DNA of 64,000 nt from JAWLHK01 sp041690355 [NCBI: bacterium] (GTDB lineage Bacteria; J088; JAWLBW01). Positions within the stretch are counted from its first letter, which is position 1; the number at the start of each line of letters is the position of its first letter. Below are positions 61,363 to 64,000 of the stretch, in pieces. A program made the translations under genes and the position numbers. Under the pieces are notes generated by a model that was not told where the DNA came from, made no database searches, and worked only from the letters and a program-made list of their open reading frames with translations. Where the stretch lies: contig JAWLHK010000005.1 in assembly GCA_041690355.1 (NCBI GenBank), positions 186,001-250,000 of the forward strand. The letters are read 5' to 3'.

Positions 61363-62691
61363 ATGGCAGATTTTCTCGTCACGATGGGTGAGCGCCCCTG
61401 GGTGCGCAAAACGGTTTCGAGCCTCGGCATTCCGCTCCCCATGCCGCAGGCGCTGGCCCGCGGCGAGGGACCCTGGACGACCGCTTTTCTCGCGGGCAAG
61501 CCCGTGCTGCGCGGCGGCCAGGACGACAAGGTCGTCGCCCGGACCCTCGAAGAAGCGGGCGCCGGCGTCGCCGGAGGCGAAGACAAGGTGTACGGCCTCG
61601 TTTACGATCTGCGGGCGGCGACCGCCATCGCGGATCTGGACGGAATGTACCGCTTCTTCCACGAGAACATCCGCCGGTTGGGCACCAACGGGCGCATCGT
61701 CGTCATCGCCCGCTCCGCGGATCCCGACGCCGACGCGCAGACGGCGGCGGCCGCGGCGGCGGTCACCGGCTTCGTGAAGAGCGTCGCCAAGGAAGTCGGC
61801 AAGAAGGGCGCGACGGCCAACGCGATTTTCGCCGCCGCCGGCGCCGAGGAGAACGTCGCCGGACCCCTGCGTTTCTTTCTCTCGGCCCGCTCGGCTTTCG
61901 TCGACGGACAGTCCATGACAGTCGCGGCCACCCCGCAGCGCAAAGCGGCCACTCCCTGGCAGAAACCGCTGGCCGGCAAGACGGCCCTCGTCACGGGCGC
62001 GGCCCGCGGCATCGGCGAGATCACCGCGCGCCGACTCGCCGAAGAGGGCGCCCAGGTCATCGTCCTCGACATTCCCCAGGCAGCCGAAGACGTGAAGCGG
62101 CTCGCCGCAGAAATCAACGGCGTTCCGCTGACGCTCGACATCACGGCCGCCGAGGCGGTCAAGACGATTCTCGACACGGCCGCGCAGCACGGCGGCCTGC
62201 AGATCGTCGTCAACAACGCCGGCGTCACGCGCGACAAGACGCTCGCCAACATGGACGCCGACCGCTGGCGTCTCGCCATCGGCGTGAACCTGCAGGCGGC
62301 GCTCGCCATCACCGAAGGGGCCCTCGCGGGGCTGAACGAAGATGGGCGCGTCATCTGCCTGTCGTCCATCGCGGGAATCGCGGGCAACTTCGGACAGACC
62401 AACTACGGCGCCGCCAAGGCCGGCCTGATCGGGGCCGTGCGCCATCTGGCGCCGCGCTTCGCCGCCAAGGGGGCGACCATCAACGCCGTCGCGCCCGGCT
62501 TCATCGAGACCCAGATGACGGCCGCCATTCCTCTCATCACGCGCGAAGCGGGACGCCGTCTGTCCAACCTGGGACAAGGGGGACTGCCGGTCGATGTGGC
62601 CGAGCTGATCACCTTTCTCGTCTCGCCCGGCGCCACCGGCGTGAACGGGCAGGTGATCCGGGTATGCGGGGGGAACTACCTCGGCGCGTGA
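61363..62691 (+). CDS. High-molecular-weight 3-oxoacyl reductase (FabG4-type)
   Basis: 442 residues, GGAG site. An N-terminal, partly degenerate SDR-like domain (residues 1-200) precedes a catalytic SDR domain with TGAARGIG (about 211), NNAGVTRDKTLANM, SSIAGIAGNFGQ and NYGAAKAG (Tyr-x3-Lys, about 348). This two-domain layout defines HMw-FabG/FabG4. It reduces 3-oxoacyl thioesters, and co-occurs with MaoC and thiolase as here. Confidence 0.9.
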   Translation: MADFLVTMGERPWVRKTVSSLGIPLPMPQALARGEGPWTTAFLAGKPVLRGGQDDKVVARTLEEAGAGVAGGEDKVYGLVYDLRAATAIADLDGMYRFFHENIRRLGTNGRIVVIARSADPDADAQTAAAAAAVTGFVKSVAKEVGKKGATANAIFAAAGAEENVAGPLRFFLSARSAFVDGQSMTVAATPQRKAATPWQKPLAGKTALVTGAARGIGEITARRLAEEGAQVIVLDIPQAAEDVKRLAAEINGVPLTLDITAAEAVKTILDTAAQHGGLQIVVNNAGVTRDKTLANMDADRWRLAIGVNLQAALAITEGALAGLNEDGRVICLSSIAGIAGNFGQTNYGAAKAGLIGAVRHLAPRFAAKGATINAVAPGFIETQMTAAIPLITREAGRRLSNLGQGGLPVDVAELITFLVSPGATGVNGQVIRVCGGNYLGA

Positions 62692-62703
62692 GCCGCACGG
62701 AAG

Positions 62704-62730
62704 TTTCCAGTTTCCAGTTTCCAGTTTCAG
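62704..62730. repeat. Heptanucleotide tandem repeat (TTTCCAG, about 3.9 copies)
   Basis: Three perfect TTTCCAG units and a partial TTTCAG in the gap between FabG4 and the thiolase. Same 7-bp period as the array at 7290-7331 but a different unit. Confidence 0.8.
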
Positions 62731-62756
62731 TGCCGAAAGGACCAAGGGAAAGAATC

Positions 62757-64000
62757 ATGGCAAAGACAAAGAGCCGGGCAGTTGTAGTGGCGGGCGTGCG
62801 CACACCGTTCGTGAAGGCGTTCGGGCCCTACACGAAGCTCGATACCATCGCGCTCGCCGACATCGCCGTCAAGGGACTTCTGGAAAAGACCGGGCTCGAC
62901 ACGTCGACGCTGAACGCGGTCGTGTGGGGCGGCGTCATTCTGCCGACCACCGCGCCGAACATCGGCCGCGAGGTCGTACTCGACCTGGGCCTGCCCCCGT
63001 CGGTCGAAGCGATGACCGTGACGCGAGCCTGCGCGTCGGGACTGCAGGCGATCACCGATGCCGTCGCGCTCATCGATCGCGGCGAGGCCGACGTCGTCAT
63101 CGCCGGCGGCAGCGACTCGACCAGCAACGTCGGGGTCGAGCTGCCCAACGACCTCGTGCACGCCTTCGCGCCGCTGGCGCTCGGCGGCAAGGCGGGACCG
63201 CTCGATTACCTGGGCGCCGTGAAGGATCTGTTCCCCTTTAAGAACGTCCTGCCGCGCCGTCCGCAGATCGCCGAGCGCACCACGGGCGAGCTCATGGGCG
63301 AGTCGGCGGAGAAGATGGCCGGCATCAACCAGATCGGCCGCGAAGCCCAGGACGAGCTGACCCTGCGCTCGCACCAGCGCGCCGCCGCCGGCTACGAGCA
63401 GGGGATTCTGACGGAAGAGATCGTGCCGGTGACGAACCCCGACGGTGAGACCATCGCGCGCGACGGACTTCTTCGCGGCGACACGACACTCGAGAAGCTC
63501 GCGAAACTGCGCCCGGTCTTCAAGGAAGGGGGCACGTTGACCGCCGGCAACTCAACCGCGCTCACCGACGGCGCCGCCGCCGTGCTGCTCATGAGCGAAG
63601 AAAAGGCCCGCGAGCTGGGCTACACGCCGCTGGCCCGCTTCTCGAGCTGGGCCTACGTCGGCGTCGACCCGCGCGATCAGCTGCTCATTGGACCCGCGCT
63701 CGCCATGCCGCTGGCCCTGCAGCGCGCCGGTCTCGAACTGGACGATGTGGATCTGGTGGACATGCATGAGGCCTTCGCCGCCCAGGTGCTCAGCAACCTC
63801 AAGATGCTCGAGAGCGACGAGTGGGCCCGCACGCGTCTCGGCCGCGACAAGGCGGTGGGCAAGGTCGACCCCGAGAAGCTCAACGTGCTCGGCAGCTCGC
63901 TCGCGCTGGGGCATCCGTTCGGGGCGACCGGCGCGCGCATGGTCACGACCATGAGCCGCGAACTGCACCGCAGCGGCAAGCGTTATGCCGTGCTGGGAAT
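62757..64000 (+). CDS. Acetyl-CoA acyltransferase (FadI-like thiolase), cut by the window end
   Basis: The frame is open from ATG 62757 to the window edge (414 codons). Catalytic Cys in VTRACASGLQ (about 92), the HEAFAAQV motif (about 337) with His in place of the common Asn, as in FadI, and GHPFGATGARM (about 385). The second catalytic Cys lies beyond the edge. Thiolytic or condensing acyl-CoA enzyme, working with FabG4 and MaoC in fatty-acid turnover or synthesis. Confidence 0.9.
   Translation, partial: MAKTKSRAVVVAGVRTPFVKAFGPYTKLDTIALADIAVKGLLEKTGLDTSTLNAVVWGGVILPTTAPNIGREVVLDLGLPPSVEAMTVTRACASGLQAITDAVALIDRGEADVVIAGGSDSTSNVGVELPNDLVHAFAPLALGGKAGPLDYLGAVKDLFPFKNVLPRRPQIAERTTGELMGESAEKMAGINQIGREAQDELTLRSHQRAAAGYEQGILTEEIVPVTNPDGETIARDGLLRGDTTLEKLAKLRPVFKEGGTLTAGNSTALTDGAAAVLLMSEEKARELGYTPLARFSSWAYVGVDPRDQLLIGPALAMPLALQRAGLELDDVDLVDMHEAFAAQVLSNLKMLESDEWARTRLGRDKAVGKVDPEKLNVLGSSLALGHPFGATGARMVTTMSRELHRSGKRYAVLG

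Overview
This is a 64 kb, GC-rich, gene-dense piece of a Gram-negative bacterial chromosome. Evidence for a Gram-negative cell: an outer-membrane beta-barrel protein, many lipoprotein signal peptides, multiheme c-type cytochromes of the OmcA/MtrC kind, and sigma-70-type promoters (best case TTGACA-N17-TACAAT before bioB). The gene mix (numerous unknown lipoproteins, a VWA lipoprotein, beta-propeller/diheme cytochrome proteins, archease/RtcB, a HMw-FabG/thiolase module) looks like a deltaproteobacterial-grade lineage (Myxococcota/Desulfobacterota-like). That placement is inference. No rRNA, tRNA, CRISPR array, transposase or prophage gene was recognised.

Layout. 1-7.4 kb: start of an alpha-oxoamine synthase divergent from an SDR, a striking array of four 159-bp palindromic repeats, purT, a DUF1571 protein, a purple-acid-phosphatase-like lipoprotein, bioB with a Sua5/YciO gene, and an orphan, probably frameshifted RHH antitoxin. 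7.4-11.1 kb: overlapping genes for a RecB-like (TM0106) nuclease and an Upf1-like SF1 helicase. 11.1-17.3 kb: a seven-gene minus-strand cytochrome operon ending in a clear terminator, with 19 heme motifs in five cytochromes plus a barrel and a small membrane protein, probably moving electrons from quinol to the cell surface. 17.3-23 kb: thiamine-binding protein, Nudix, glycogen-debranching-like enzyme and glycosyltransferase, then purH. 23.3-30.2 kb: an ATPase-dead RecQ-like protein, unknown lipoproteins, a zinc-finger/polysaccharide deacetylase fusion and a GT2.

29.9-42.7 kb: a Zn/Mn ABC transporter with a small His/Cys protein in front, rnhB-nitrilase-GST, Nudix, a TPR lipoprotein-YhbY-HCCA isomerase operon, and a minus-strand run of MBL-like, DUF815, Bcp, hydrolase, CheY and two lipoproteins. 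42.7-52.5 kb: VWA lipoprotein, nitronate monooxygenase, ArsC-like protein, an unknown protein coupled to a LuxR-type regulator, archease-RtcB-CapA, and PepF. 52.5-64 kb: an MBOAT/SGNH acyl-transfer pair, a netrin-like secreted protein, a propeller/diheme cytochrome with an LVIVD-repeat lipoprotein, and a lipid module (MaoC, TetR, FabG4, thiolase) running off the right edge.

A recurring theme is two kinds of translation start. Some genes have strong Shine-Dalgarno sites; at least eight others have a -10 hexamer only 6-9 nt before the start codon and no Shine-Dalgarno, implying leaderless mRNAs.
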